64,000 nucleotides of DNA from Macrostomum hystrix. Its lineage: Eukaryota > Platyhelminthes > Macrostomidae. The number at the start of each line of letters is the position of its first letter. The stretch's first letter is position 1. Shown here piece after piece: positions 22,612 to 46,477 of this stretch. The translations under genes and the position numbers were made by a program. The notes under the pieces are model-generated. The model was not told the DNA's origin. It was given only the letters and a program-made list of their open reading frames with translations, and did not search any database. The stretch spans positions 18,717,501 to 18,781,500 of the forward strand of contig CATNEN010000039.1 in the NCBI GenBank assembly GCA_950097015.1, read 5' to 3'.

Positions 22612-25600
22612 TCAGTCTAGTTCAAATCGCGCCGTTTTATGACCATGCGAAGCCTCGCCAAGTAGCCAGTAAGTCCGCATCGGCCCTTTGCCCTGAGAGG
22701 TGTGAAAACGGGCAAAATTATGTACGTAGATTGGTTTTTAGAGGTGTGAATCGATGTGATAATAGGTGCTAAAATTTGGTTAAAAATGTGTGAAAATTGA
22801 GTAATTCGAGGTCTCAGAATGGCCTTTAAAGGTGCAAGGTGTAAAACTAGACCAAACTTCTAAAATGAAGAACAATGGCCCACTTTGACTTCAATTTCGC
22901 CTCTAGGCTTGATGACAAAGCCGCCGCATTCTTCTAGAAGCATCGCAGACGACTCACTGATGTGGATTCTAAAGGCTGAAAGTGAATTTTGCGATGAATC
23001 AAATTCTAGAGTTTCTGATTGGTTGGAAGGGTCGGTGGATGGTGTCTGATTGGTTGAGGGGTCGGTGGAGGCGTCCAATTGGTTGAAGGGTCGTTGGATG
23101 GCGTCTGATTGGTTGAGGGGTCGGTGGAGGTGTCCAATTGGTTGAAGGGTCGGTGGATGGTGTCTGATTGGTTGAGGGGTCTGTGGATGTGTCCAATTGG
23201 TTGAAGGGTCAGTGGTGTCTGATTGGTTGAGGGGTCGGTGGAGGTGTCCAATTGGTTGAAGGGTCGGTGGATGGTGTCTGATTGGTTGAGGGGTCGGTGG
23301 ATGTGTCCAATTGGTTGAAGGGTCAGTGGTGTCTGATTGGGTGAGGGGTCTGTGGAGGTCTCTTCTAATCGGACAACTGATTAGACTCACCTTCACCGTG
23401 AGATTTCATCCGCGATGCAGTGTTGACTGTGTCCCCAAATAGGCAGTAGCGCGGGCTCTTGCTACCGATCATGCCAGTGACGAGTGGTCCTGAACATCAG
23501 TCAGCATCAAAGAACAAAGGAGTGTATTGCATCATTTACGTGGGGTGATATCCATCGATTTTTTAAACCAATTAGTCGCCATCCATCGGCTCTTCAACCA
23601 ATCAGACACATCCATCTGCTCTTCAACCAATCAGACACATCCATCGGCTCTTCAACCAATCAGACACCATCGATAGACTCTTAAACCAATCAGACACATC
23701 CTTCGGCTCTTCAACCAATCAGACACCATCCATCGGCTCTTCAACCAAACAGACACCATCCATCGGCACTTCAACCAATCAGACACCATCCATCGGCACT
23801 TCAACCAATCAGACACCATCGATAGACTCTTTAACCAATCAGATTAGCATAAATCAGTTAATATTTTCATTGATTCTGGAAAAAAAATTCGTTCGCCAAA
23901 CCCGAATGGAATCCGATACGCAAGAAGATCTGCTCCTCGGGCAGGTGGGCCAACTCTAATTTCTTGGACGTGTCCATTAGGTCCAGACTCAGGCGAGCCA
24001 CCTGCTGGGCGTGCTGATTACCATTGAGTCTGGGTACTCCGCTCACTAGCATGTAAGTGTCGGAGATGGTCTCCACTTTATAGGCATCGTAGTTATCGAT
24101 TCGTCGGTCAAAAGCGCTGATCGACCAAGTAAGAAAAACGAAATTTTCCGGTGTTAAACTATTTAAACAAATAAAAATGTCCAAGATGGCAAACACTATA
24201 AACACCACTAACCTGTAGATAGTATTGAGCATCTGGAACACCTCAATAGGCCTACTCTTCTTAACCAGATCTTCAAAGTTCTCAACGCCGCTAAAGAAAA
24301 CTGTGCTCATTTCGAACCTGCTGGCTTCTGGCACAATGCCTCGTTTGAGTTCGTTGACAACTTCGAATGGAAGAATGTTATAGATGATTGCGTCAGCTCG
24401 TTTCTGAAGTGTGCGACAATCGGTGTACAATGGCTATGAGTTGCTTATATCAGAAAATTCATTGCACTCACTTTCTCCTCAGCTGTTTCAGCTTTTTTCG
24501 TCACAATGAGCCTAGCCAGATCAGTGATGCTGAGCACGGTGTCCGCAATCTTGTGACTGTACCAGTACCCGATGCCGAGGCAAAGCAGCATGAGTGCCAG
24601 CACTAGAAATCCGAAGCCGATTGTGTATGATGTAAAATCGATATTCTCCGAGTGGACTCGATCACTTAGCTGGGTCTCCAGTGCCTGGTGAAATTCACGA
24701 ACCCGGACCCAATGGTCTATGCTGAGGTATTCCCATAGCTCCGCTAAGTTTCTTCGCTCCAAGCTGGTGGCATTGGCGCAACGATCAAGCGACCGGGTCA
24801 TGATCTCCTCGTTCAAGGTCAGCCAGAGCGACGCCTGGCTATTGGGTGCACTTCTGTTCAATTGTTTGGCGAAGAACTCGCTGACAGGTAGGTAGGCCCG
24901 GCCGCTGTTGTCCCGTAGGTCGGCTATGCCGCCGTAAAGGCGAACGAACCAAGCCCAGTGAGGCCAGGCCCTTGAGCAGGCGGTGAAGTACGCGTAGCCC
25001 AGGCCGGCGGCGAGGGCAACATAGTCGGCGTACATCAGCAGCATCCGATCAGCGTGAAGGCCAGCCCAGAGTGCCCTCTCTGACACGAATAGATTAACAG
25101 GACTGGCCAGCTGGTATTGAAGCATTAGTCCGATGCTAAAAATTTGTTGAATATTTTCTGCCCAAGCTTCGGCCAAGGGTACACTGAGGGTGGCATTTGC
25201 TTTCGCGGAGGCTGGGGCAAGTTCAAAGCTGCGCCACTGGCTGGTCGAGTTAATCAGCAATGCTTTGGCCCAGTCTGCCAGGTTTGCGCTGTACATGGCG
25301 TCAACTCGAGCCCTGGCAGTCTGCAACTGAAGACGCGCACTACGGTCATCGGGACTGACCGAGGCAACCATAGTCCAGACACCCTCCGTCATTAGGTCGA
25401 AGATGAGCCTGTCCAATTGGTTCTTGGAGTTCAAGTAGGCATCAATACTGACGCCACGGATCAAGGATCGGGCGGAAAAGTAGATCTCGGAGCTGGCGAA
25501 GCCGACAGCCAAGGCAAGTGGCAGGGCCAGTATGACGATCATCCGCAGCCTGTAGTACCAGCTGCCGCGTTGCTCCTCGCGAATCAGGAAGTCCTCGATC

Positions 25601-25692
25601 AGTCTCGACGATCGCGATCCTCTGGCATTGTTGGCGGCAGTGGCACTGACTTCGCTGGCAACGTCACTCGCTTCTGACGCCATGCTGCTCAT
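22612..25692 (-). CDS. NIT-domain receptor guanylate cyclase
   Basis: Six exons with matching phases: 25692-24472, 24403-24213, 24116-23902, 23489-23391, 22975-22884, 22692-22612; 632 residues. TM1 is near residues 47-68 ([18 protein letters not shown]). A roughly 280-residue extracellular region resembles the nitrate/nitrite-sensing (NIT) domain. TM2 lies at [19 protein letters not shown] short linker leads to a class III cyclase domain: [34 protein letters not shown] (guanine-specifying Glu and the second metal Asp), [34 protein letters not shown]. It would make cGMP from GTP at the membrane in response to an extracellular signal. Oddity: the first metal Asp of the usual FSD motif is Gly (VFFSGVENF), so catalysis may be lost or need a partner. 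The last exon was found by its ctctcag acceptor and the GKG...TYWLLG signature. The start is the first Met after the upstream array; a 5' UTR exon upstream is possible. Confidence 0.88.
23010..23365. repeat. approximately 30-bp array in cyclase intron 4
   Basis: About twelve units alternating TCTGATTGGTTGAGGGGTCG and TCCAATTGGTTGAAGGGTCG types. Its reverse complement matches the array at 23551-23846 with about 4-5 mismatches per 30 bp. Confidence 0.9.
23551..23846. repeat. 30-bp array in cyclase intron 3, inverted relative to 23010-23365
   Basis: About ten units with core CTCTTCAACCAATCAGACAC followed by ATCCATCGG. The two arrays flank the 99-nt exon 23489-23391 in opposite orientation, so the transcript could form a stem around that exon. 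Confidence 0.9.
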
Positions 25693-25744
25693 GGCGAGGC
25701 TCTGACGGCGCCCTGTTTCCGCTTCATTGGGAACGTCTGGCAAA

Positions 25745-26412
25745 TAATTGGAGGCACAATCGACAAGAATTGCAGATACAATCGACAAGAATTGGAGGCA
25801 CAATCGACAAGAATTGCAGACACAATCGACAAGAATTGGAGGCACAATCGGCAAGAATTGCAGATACAATCGACAAGAATTGCAGATACAATCGACAAGA
25901 ATTGGAGGCACAATCGACAAGAATTGGAGGCACAATCGACAAGAATTGGAGGCACAACCGACAAGAATTGGAGACACAACCGACAAGAATTGGAGGCACA
26001 ACCGACAAGAATTGAAGGCACAATCGACAAGAATTGGAGGCACAACCGACAAGAATTGGAGGCACAACCGACAAGTATTGGAGACACAACCGACAAGAAT
26101 TGGAGGCACAATCGACAAGAATTGGAGGCACAACCGACAAGAATTGGAGGCACAACCGACAAGTATTGGAGACACAACCGACAAGTATTGGAGACACAAC
26201 CGACAAGTATTGGAGACACAACCGACAAGTATTGGAGGCACAACCGACAAGAATTGCAGACACAATCGACAAGAATTGGAGGCACATTCGACAAGAATTT
26301 CAAGCACAACCGACAAGCATTAGAGACACAACGGACAATAATTGGAGGCAGAACCGACAAGAATTGCAGACACAATCGACAAGAATTGAAGACACAATCG
26401 ACAAGAGTTCTA
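25745..26412. repeat. 22-bp minisatellite upstream of the cyclase start
   Basis: About 30 copies of CAATCGACAAGAATTGGAGG plus CA, with CAACCGACAAG and GCAGATA variants. It starts 53 bp upstream of the cyclase ATG, so it lies in the promoter, 5' UTR or first intron. Confidence 0.95.
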
Positions 26413-29026
26413 CGAAAAAGTTGCAAGAACTGGACGATTCACCAACAAGAACTTACCTCTGACAGCATTCCGTTTGCCCATGTCACAGGGTTGTGGATGA
26501 TACCTTGTCAAAATTCAGATGATTTTATGATGATCTCATACGTCGCCGGACTATTCGGAAAAACTTTATAGGCGCCATTTGAATATATACAGGCACCTGC
26601 AAATTAAAATCACTATGCCCGACTTGTCTCAAATTAAGAAGACACAAAGTGACGCAATGCTAAGCGCGTTTATCAAATTCGATGAAGCATACAAAAGTAA
26701 TAACAACAAACAAAAGAATAATAAGGATGAATTTCATGGAATGACAGCTTTTTTGCTCATTCTGAAGCATATGACCATGATTTCCGAATTGATCACTTTG
26801 ACACATTTTGCAAAACTTGTGATTGAAAAGACTAATTATTAATACAAGTCGATTCAAAGCGTAAATTAGTACTCGGCATTGATGCGAACAATGATTCACA
26901 TGCTCACACTCATTCACCTGAAATGGGGAATAGCGCTCGAAAAACCTTTTCGCATTTTTTCCAAGTCATTATCTCTCACCAACACTTCGTGCATTTTGGG
27001 ACAGCTGCGGAGTGTGTAAAAACAGCAAATTTTCTCTTATTTCTTTATTTAGATTGTATAGCAGCTATAGTAGATGATTTCGTTGGACAACAAAAAAGCA
27101 AAATGAACTTGTAATGCACACCTGCAAGTACCAGCAGTACCTAAAAACTATAATGTTATCAATTAAAAAATGTACATAATTTATGCACTCCCTACAGGAA
27201 ATTATATCACCTGCGTATGTGTTGTACTGCAAAGACGAACGGTGCTAAACTATGTTTTCGAATCAAATAATTTTATGTCTGGTGTATAAAGATCGACACG
27301 TAACAAATTAAAGCATGATATTTACAGTACATGTTTTCATTCCCCTGTAAAAAAATCGGCTGCTTAATTCTTCGGTGGGTTTTTTGTGCAAAATAGGAGT
27401 GGAATCTACCAAAATCCCCCTATCTCGCAAGAGTTAAAGAAACCACCCAGGAAGCAGCCGATGTAACCGTAAATTGTGCGGAAACCGCCGAAGAATCACC
27501 CGAACCAGTGGCCCATGGGACAACCAGAGAATTATTTACGGGCGATTCCTCGGCGGCTTCTGAGCATGGAATCTTCCGAACTGGAGGATTCTTTGGGTGA
27601 TTCCATTTCGCCACCAAGAATTAAGCACCGAGAAAACGCCCAGTTGGGTAGATTCTAAGCATAGAATCATTCGATTGGTATGTTTCCAGCGTTCGGCTGT
27701 TTCTTTTTCTGGAAACACCGCAGATTCCAACTGGAATCACCCAAAGAAACATCCTTATTTTTTAGCGGGTCAGGACTCAAGGTGTTTTATATTTTTGGCT
27801 CACGCAGTCGCGATTAGGGCCTACAACCGTCATACGGGGCTAAATGTAACTATTAACAATTGGGGGCATGCAAATGGTTAGTTAAGTGGTACCCATGTAA
27901 AAGACCTTGCATTTAATTGTATGCGATGCGTTTATTAATTGACCTAAACGTAATCTGTAACGATCAGAAATTTCATATATTGATCGATGAACAAAGACTG
28001 CAATTCACCACGAAAAATATCTTGTCAGCTGTGTCATGATTTTTGAAGCACATTCGACTTGCCCTTCACCAATCAAAAGCACATTCTCGCGAAAGTGAAT
28101 TCAAAAAGGCTAAAAACTATAGTATTTATACTTCTATTTTTAAATTAAGTTCAACATTTGAAAAAAAATTATTAGTTACAGCTAAATAGGCCAAAAAGTG
28201 ATCCATCAGATTTTTATCTTGGATTCTTTGCTTGTACTCGCTCCTTTCTCTTTATTTCTTTAACAGGCCTAACACTAGCATGAATAAGTTGGATAGTTTT
28301 AATTAAACGCCTTAAGAAATACTGTACGGTTTGATTTAGCAAAGTATTTTACGATTTAAAAAATATGACTTTAATGTTTTTGTATTTACTGTTTTACGTC
28401 GCAAGTGATACACCAATCAGACAAATTACCTATTGTTTACTTGGTATCCCCGATTAACAGAGTCAATGCACGCCGTTTCAAAATCTTTTCTTTTCAACTC
28501 GGTCATAAGTTAAAGTATATTTGCTGAATTTGCTCACTTGGCAACAAATTACTAAATAACAATTATAGTGGGACAAAAGATCGACAGAAACATATCAAAT
28601 TGTGTAGTTCATTATAAAAAATAAAGGACGGGTTTTGTCAAACTTTGAAGGCATTTGATTCTGATTTTTATCATAATCCTTTAGTCACGTGACGAAGGCG
28701 GCAACGTACAAGTACAGGTACCACGAGGTCGGACAGGTAGAAAATACGTGTTCAAACGCTTATTTAAATACGATAGTTACTCGGTAAAACACATTTAAGA
28801 TTAAATACTAGATTATACGTAAAACAGTATCTCCAATAACAACTGCGAATACAATAATATATATACAAATATTTAATATAAAATACGAAATACATAAGAT
28901 AATAGTTGGCATAACGTAATTTGATCGTTAAGTTAAGATAACTTATTTTACTGAAAGTCTAAAACACTAAGCTTACATATATATCGTCACAGTCATTTTC
29001 AGATATTTTTATTAGTTGTCTACACG
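26413..29026. other. intergenic region between cyclase and CDC5L
   Basis: About 2.6 kb with only short frames. At 27587-27605 and 27732-27750, 19-bp segments are inverted copies (18 of 19), possibly a small foldback element. The last few hundred bases must hold the CDC5L promoter, but I see no clear TATA box. Confidence 0.35.
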
Positions 29027-39883
<10,857 letters not shown>

Positions 39884-40020
39884 ATTCCGGCCGCGCAGGA
39901 TTAGAACTCGTTTTTTAATGCTTTTTGCTGTTTAATTACTAGTAGTAGTCCGGTATTTCGATGGTCTGATTGCCTGACCCGACCATGATGGATGTCCCCT
40001 ATGGTCGTTAATCGTGATCC
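39884..40020 (+). other. CDC5L 3' flank
   Basis: Short presumed 3' UTR between the stop and the next array. No canonical AATAAA seen. Confidence 0.3.
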
Positions 40021-40021
40021 C

Positions 40022-40875
40022 TAAATATTTATAAACTTATCCCAAACTGTGACCATGATCCCAAATTATAGTTATAAACTTGATCCCAAATTATACTTAT
40101 AAACTTGATCCCCAATTATACTTATAAACTTGATCCCTAATTATACTTATAAACTTGATCCCTAATTATACTTATAAACTTGATCCCAAATTATACTTAT
40201 AAACTTGATCCCAAATTATTGTTATAAACTTGGTCCCAAATTATAGTTATAAACTTGATCCCAAATTATACTTATAAACTTGATCCCAAATTATAGTTAT
40301 AAAATTGATCCCAAATTATACTTATAAACTTGATCCCAAATTATACTTATAAACTTGATCCCTAATTATACTTATAAACTTGATCCCTAATTATACTTAT
40401 AAACTTGATCCCTAATTATACTTATAAACTTGATCCCTAATTATACTTATAAACATGATCCCAAATTATACTTATGAACTTGATCCCAAATTATAGTTAT
40501 AAACTTGATCCCAAATTATAGTTATAAACTTGATCCCAAATTATACTTATAAACTTGATCCCAAATTATAGTTATAAACTTGATCCCAAATTATAGTTAT
40601 AAACTTGATCCCAAATTATTGTTATAAACTTGATCCCAAATTATAGTTATAAACTTGGTCCCAAATTATTGTTATAAACTTGATCCCAAATTATAGTTAT
40701 AAACTTGGTCCCAAATTATTGTTATAAACTTGATCCCAAATTATTGTTATAAACTTGATCCCAAATTATAGTTATAAACTTGATCCCAAATTATAGTTAT
40801 AAACTTGATCCCAAATTATTGTTATAAACTTGATCCCAAATTATAGTTATAAACTTGATCCCAAATTATAGTTAC
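40022..40875. repeat. 25-bp A/T-rich minisatellite
   Basis: About 34 copies of AAACTTGATCCCAAATTATA plus GTTAT or CTTAT. It starts about 140 bp downstream of the CDC5L stop. Confidence 0.95.
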
Positions 40876-41200
40876 AAAATGAATCCCTAACATTCAGAAA
40901 CTTAATCTTTGTCGATTATAAAAAATTGTAGACTTGTAGTTTGCCACATTTAACAATAACAGTTTTTGTCGGAATGACCATCTTCTTGTTATTGTAAATA
41001 TATATTATAGTGTACTTAACCTATTGTAGGCAATCTAAAATATAACACATAATTTGACAACACTAAATTTGATTACCCTGTCAAAAACCGGTGTGTCTGT
41101 TTTAAATTTGATCTGGACTACAATGTGTTAAATAGTTTCATTTCATTAGTTTCATTAATTAATCTAAATCCCATGCCATTCTCACACCTCAATGAAATAG
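40876..41200. other. unassigned spacer between arrays
   Basis: AT-rich sequence with no recognisable feature. Confidence 0.35.
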
Positions 41201-41204
41201 TTTT

Positions 41205-42105
41205 CTTAAATCCTTCCTACGCCTCATCAATCCGTTTCTCACACCATTCTCACACATCATCAATCCGTTTCTCAAACCATTCTCACACATCATCAATCCG
41301 TTTCTCACACCATTCTCACACATCATTGATCCGTTTCTCACACCATTCTCACACATCATCAATCCGTTTCTCACACCATTCTCACACATCATCAATCCGT
41401 TTCTCACACCATTCTCACACATCATTGATCCGTTTCTCACACCATTCTCACACATCATCAATCCGTTTCTCACACCATTCTCACACATCATCAATCCGTT
41501 TCTCACACAATTCTCACACCTCATCAATCCGTTTCTCACACCATTCTCACACCCCATCAATCCGTTTCACACACCATTCTCACACATCATCAATCCGTTT
41601 CTCACACACCATTCTCACACCCTATCAATCCGTTTCTCACACCATTCTCACACCCCATCAATCCGTTTCTCACTGCACCATTCTCACACATCATCAATCC
41701 GTTTCTCACACCATTCTCACCCCATCAATCCGTTTCTCACACCATTCTCACACCCCATCAATCCGTTTCTCACACCATTATCACACCCCATCAATCCGTT
41801 TCTCACACCATTCTCACACCCCATCAATCCGTTTCACACACCATTCTCACACATCATCAATCCGTTTCTCACACCATTCTCACACCCCATCAATCCGTTT
41901 CTCACACCATTCTCACACCCCATCAATCCGTTTCTCACACCATTCTCACACATCATCAATCCGTTTCTCACACCATTCTCACACCCCATCAATCCGTTTC
42001 TCACACCATTCTCACACCCCCTCAATCCGTTTCTCACACCATTCTCACACCCCATCAATCCGTTTCTTACATCATTCTCACGCACCATTCTCATACCTCA
42101 TCAAT
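41205..42105. repeat. approximately 33-bp array
   Basis: Unit CATCAATCCGTTTCTCACAC plus CATTCTCACA, with TTGATCC, CCCATCA and length variants. About 27 copies. Confidence 0.92.
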
Positions 42106-42865
42106 CCGTTTCTCACATCATTCTCACACACCATTCTCATACCTCATCAATCCTTTTCTCACATCATTCTCACACCTCAAATCAATCCTATTCTCACGCC
42201 ATTCTTACACCTCAAATCATTTAAATTCTTACGTCATTCTCACACCTCAAATCATTTCAATTCTCACGTCATTCTCACACCTTATATCAACCCGTTTCTC
42301 ACCCACACCTCATATCAATCCTATTCTCACATCATACTCACATCTCATATCAACCAGTTTCTCACCCACACCTCATATCAATCCTATTCTCACATCATAC
42401 TCACATCTCATATCAACCAGTTTCTCACCCACACCTCATATCAATCCTATTCTCACATCATACTCACATCTCATATCAACCAGTTTCTCACCCACACCTC
42501 ATATCAATCCTATTCTCACATCATACTCACATCTCATATCAACCAGTTTCTCACCCACACCTCATATCAACCAGTTTCTCACCCGCACCTCATATCAATC
42601 CTATTCTCACATCATACTCACATCTCATATCAACCAGTTTCTCACCCGCACCTCATATCAATCCTATTCTCACATCATACTCACATCTCATATCAACCAG
42701 TTTCTCACCCGCACCTCATATCAATCCTATTCTCACATCATACTCACATCTCATATCAACCAGTTTCTCACCCACACCTCATATCAATCCTATTCTCACA
42801 TCATACTCACACCTCATATCAACCAGTTTCTCACCCACACCTCATATCAATCCAATTCTCACCCT
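42106..42865. repeat. approximately 63-bp array related to the preceding one
   Basis: Longer unit combining CAACCAGTTTCTCACCCACA and CTCATATCAATCCTATTCTC. It shares TTTCTCAC and TCTCACA words with the 33-bp array and appears derived from it. A + frame spans both arrays but also survives length changes, so it is not evidence of coding. Confidence 0.9.
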
Positions 42866-43395
42866 CAGCGCTTCTTAAGACGGTGGAATTAATCGGTGGA
42901 ATCTAAATAGGAGGAAATCTCCTTAGATTTTAGGAACAAATTCTGGACCATCATACTTAGCTATGACTGGTCACGTTTAGTTCGGTCGAGTGTCCGTATA
43001 TATACTATATATAACAGGCCTAAAATCTAGTATTGAGTCATTGGCATGCACAATGGGTTGGGTTGTTAAAAGAAAAACTGGGTTGATAGTGAGATTTGTG
43101 CGTGCCATTGAATACAAAATTTGGCATCAAATCGCATGCACTCATTCATGGATTCCCAAAATGTGTTCGAAGCTTTCTAATAGTAGATCTGCACGCTCTG
43201 CAGACTGGTAAATTAACCTAAGCACACGTGCCACGCACGGCATCCGTATTTGTTTTTCTACTCGCATATTAGGTTGGTGAAGGTTCATTGCGCACGCGTT
43301 AAACGCGTGTTGCAGACTTCGTGATTTTCATATCAAATGGAATTTGATTTGCAATTCTAGGACTAGACAAGGCCAGACTGGGTGGGATACAGAAT
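42866..43395. other. unassigned spacer
   Basis: A short frame at 42990-43211 has no recognisable motif. Nothing else supported. Confidence 0.35.
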
Positions 43396-43399
43396 GAGT

Positions 43400-45555
43400 T
43401 TCTTCAGTTCACTTCAGTCTGATCCCTCAGAGTTTCTTCAGTTTGTTCCGTCTGATCCCCTCAGGGATTCCTCAGTTCACTTCAGTGTGTTCCCTAAGAG
43501 ATTCTTCAGTTCACTTCAGTCTGATCCCCTCAGAGATTCTTCAGTTCACTTCAGTGTGATCCCCTCAGGGATTCTTCCGTTCACTTCAGTCTGATCCCCT
43601 CAGGAATTCTTCAGTTCACTTCAGTCTGATCCCCTCAGAGATTCTTCAGTTCACTTCAGTCTGATCCCTCAGAGATTCTTCAGTTCACTTCAGTCTGATC
43701 CCCTCAGGAATTCTTCAGTTCATTTCAGTCTGATCCCCTCAGGAATTCTTCAGTTCATTTCAGTCTGATCCCCTCAGGAATTCTTCAGTTCACTTCAGTC
43801 TGATCCCCTCAGGAATTCTTCAGTTCACTTCATTCTGATCCCCTCAGGGATTCTTCAGTTCATTTCAGTCTGATCCCTCAGAGTTTCTTCAGTTCACTTC
43901 AGTCTGATCCCTCAGGGATTCTTCAGTTTGTTCCGTCTGATCCCCTCAGGAATTCTTCAGTTCATTTCAGTCTGATCCCCTCAGGAATTCTTCAGTTCAT
44001 TTCAGTCTGATCCCCTCAGGAATTCTTCAGTTCACTTCAGTCTGATCCCTCAGGGATTCTTCAGTTTGTTCCGTCTGATCCCCTCAGGGATTCTTCAGTT
44101 CATTTCAGTTTGATCCCCTCAGGAATTCTTCAGTTCATTTCAGTCTGATCCCCTCAGGAATTCTTCAGTTCATTTCAGTCTGATCCCCTCAGGGATTCTT
44201 CAGTTCACTTCAGTCTGATCCCTCAGGGATTCTTCAGTTTGTTCCGTCTGATCCCCTCAGGGATTCTTCAGTTCACTTCAGTCTGATCCCTCAGGGATTC
44301 TTCAGCTTGTTCCGTCTGATCCCCTCAGGAATTCTTCAGTTCATTTCAGTCTGATCCCCTCAGGAATTCTTCAGTTCATTTCAGTCTGATCCCGTCAGGA
44401 ATTCTTCAGTTCATTTCAGTCTGATCCCCTCAGGGATTCTTCAGTTCACTTTAGTCTGATCCCTCAGGGATTCTTCAGTTCACTTCAGTCTGATCCCTCA
44501 GGGATTCTTCAGTTTGTTCCGTCTGATCCCCTCAGGGATTCTTCAGTTCATTTCAGTTTGATCCCCTCAGGAATTCTTCAGTTCATTTCAGTCTGATCCC
44601 CTCAGGAATTCTTCAGTTCATTTCAGTCTGATCCCCTCAGGGATTCTTCAGTTCATTTCAGTCTGATCCCTCAGAGTTTCTTCAGTTCACTTCAGTCTGA
44701 TCCCTCAGGGATTCTTCAGTTTGTTCAGTCTGATCCCCTCAGGGATTCTTCAGTTCATTTCAGTTTGATCCCCTCAGGAATTCTTCAGTTCATTTCAGTC
44801 TGATCCCCTCAGGAATTCTTCAGTTGATTTCAGTCTGATCCCCTCAGGAATTCTTCAGTTCATTTCAGTCTGATCCCCTCAGGAATTCTTCAGTTCACTT
44901 CATTCTGATCCCCTCAGAGATTCTTCAGTTCACTTCAGTCTGATCCCCTCAGGAATTCTTCAGTTCATTTCAGTCTGATCCCCTCAGGAATTCTTCAGTT
45001 CATTTCAGTCTGATCCCCTCAGGAATTCTTCAGTTCATTTCAGTCTGATCCCCTCAGGAATTCTTCAGTTCATTTCAGTCTGATCCCCTCAGGAATTCTT
45101 CAGTTCACTTCAGTCTGATCCCCTCAGGAATTCTTCAGTTCACTTCATTCTGATCCCCTCAGGGATTCTTCAGTTCATTTCAGTCTGATCCCTCAGAGTT
45201 TCTTCAGTTCACTTCAGTCTGATCCCTCAGGGATTCTTCAGTTTGTTCCGTCTGATCCCCTCAGGAATTCTTCAGTTCATTTCAGTCTGATCCCCTCAGG
45301 AATTCTTCAGTTCATTTCAGTCTGATCCCTTCAGGGATTCTTCAGTTCACTTCAGTCTGATCCCTCAGGGATTCTTCAGTTTGTTCCGTCTGATCCCCTC
45401 AGGGATTCTTCAGTTCATTTCAGTCTGATCCCCTCAGGAATTCTTCAGTTCATTTCAGTCTGATCCCCTCAGGAATTCTTCAGTTCATTTCAGTCTGATC
45501 CCCTCAGGAATTCTTCAGTTGATTTCAGTCTGATCCCCTCAGGGATTCTTCAGTT
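43400..45555. repeat. approximately 35-bp array, about 62 copies
   Basis: Unit TTCAGTTCATTTCAGTCTGA plus TCCCCTCAGGAATTC, with CACTTCAG, GTTTGTTCCG and AGAGTTTC variants recurring in blocks. Confidence 0.95.
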
Positions 45556-45822
45556 AATTTTTAGTTCCACTTAGCCAGTCGAGGCAAGATTTAGACAAGA
45601 AAACGGGAGTCATTGGATCATGGTCCATCATGTCATAAGAGAGTTGAGAAGGCGAGTCATACAATTGGAGTAAGAAACTGTTCAGCAAGCCATCTTGGCT
45701 AAAGGTAATACTGGCGACACTGTCCCTATTTAAAAGGCCTAGCTGTGAGAAATCCTTGGGATCCATCGTTGCAACTGCTCATAGCTTAAAGTTAGACTCA
45801 CGCACGCATGGGCACAGGGACC

Positions 45823-45846
45823 CACACACACACACACACACACACA
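45823..45846. repeat. (CA)n microsatellite
   Basis: Dinucleotide run of about 12 units in the GC-richer region upstream of the IRF2BP-family gene. Confidence 0.9.
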
Positions 45847-45950
45847 GGAGGCAGCAGCGAGCGGACGCCAGGGTCCGCAGTCACGCACCGCGTCGGCCAG
45901 GAGGCCCTGTCGTCGTCGATCGAGGTTTTTCTAGTCTATATATCTATCTT

Positions 45951-46412
45951 TATATAAAACCCCCCGACCCTCCCCCCTCTGTCTGTCTGCCTGTCTCGGC
46001 TTCATCCCCCTGTAACCTCAGGGACGGTCTCTGGCACGCTCGCGTGCGACCGGTTGCGTGGACCCAATAATTGATAGGAGCGGAGAGAGAGAGAGATCGC
46101 TGGACTGGGGGTGGTTGGGTTAGAAGTGCCGCATATAATAGGGACAGAGTCACGCTCAGTTGCGTGATCCAACGACTACTGGGGGCTCTCTGCACTGCTC
46201 GCGTGTCCAACCAGCGCGGAGGCGCCCACTTTCCCGCGGCTAGCAGCCCGCCCCATTTCTGAGCCTCCGCCTCCTCCGTCTTCTTCTTATTTTCAGCCCC
46301 AACAACCCCTCCCTTCACGTCTCTTTTTCTCTATTCTCTATAAATGCTTAGATAGATAGGTTAATGTTTCTCACAAAAATGATTCGACTCTAAAGTTTCT
46401 CTGGATAAACAG
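45951..46412 (+). promoter_or_regulatory. putative promoter and non-coding first exon of the IRF2BP gene
   Basis: A TATATAAA at 45951-45958 precedes a GC-rich block ending at a strong donor, CAG|GTAAGC, after 46412. A matching acceptor (AAAGTACAG) ends at 47120, 13 nt before the ATG at 47134. A 5' UTR exon from about 45980 to 46412 spliced to 47121 is plausible. The model rests on motif positions only. Confidence 0.35.
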
Positions 46413-46477
46413 GTAAGCATGAACTTTTTTAGTCTATTCTCATTGTAAACAATAGAACAGTCTGACCTTAATAGACC

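Noticed and set aside
27420-27881. Several overlapping short frames of normal-looking composition on both strands
   Set aside because: No motif, start context or splice partner. The region contains inverted 19-bp segments and looks like a degenerate element.
41125-42906. 593-codon + frame with SSIRFSHHSHT repeats, superficially RF-peptide-like
   Set aside because: No dibasic cleavage sites, no amidation Gly, no signal peptide, and the frame survives unit-length changes, so openness reflects composition.
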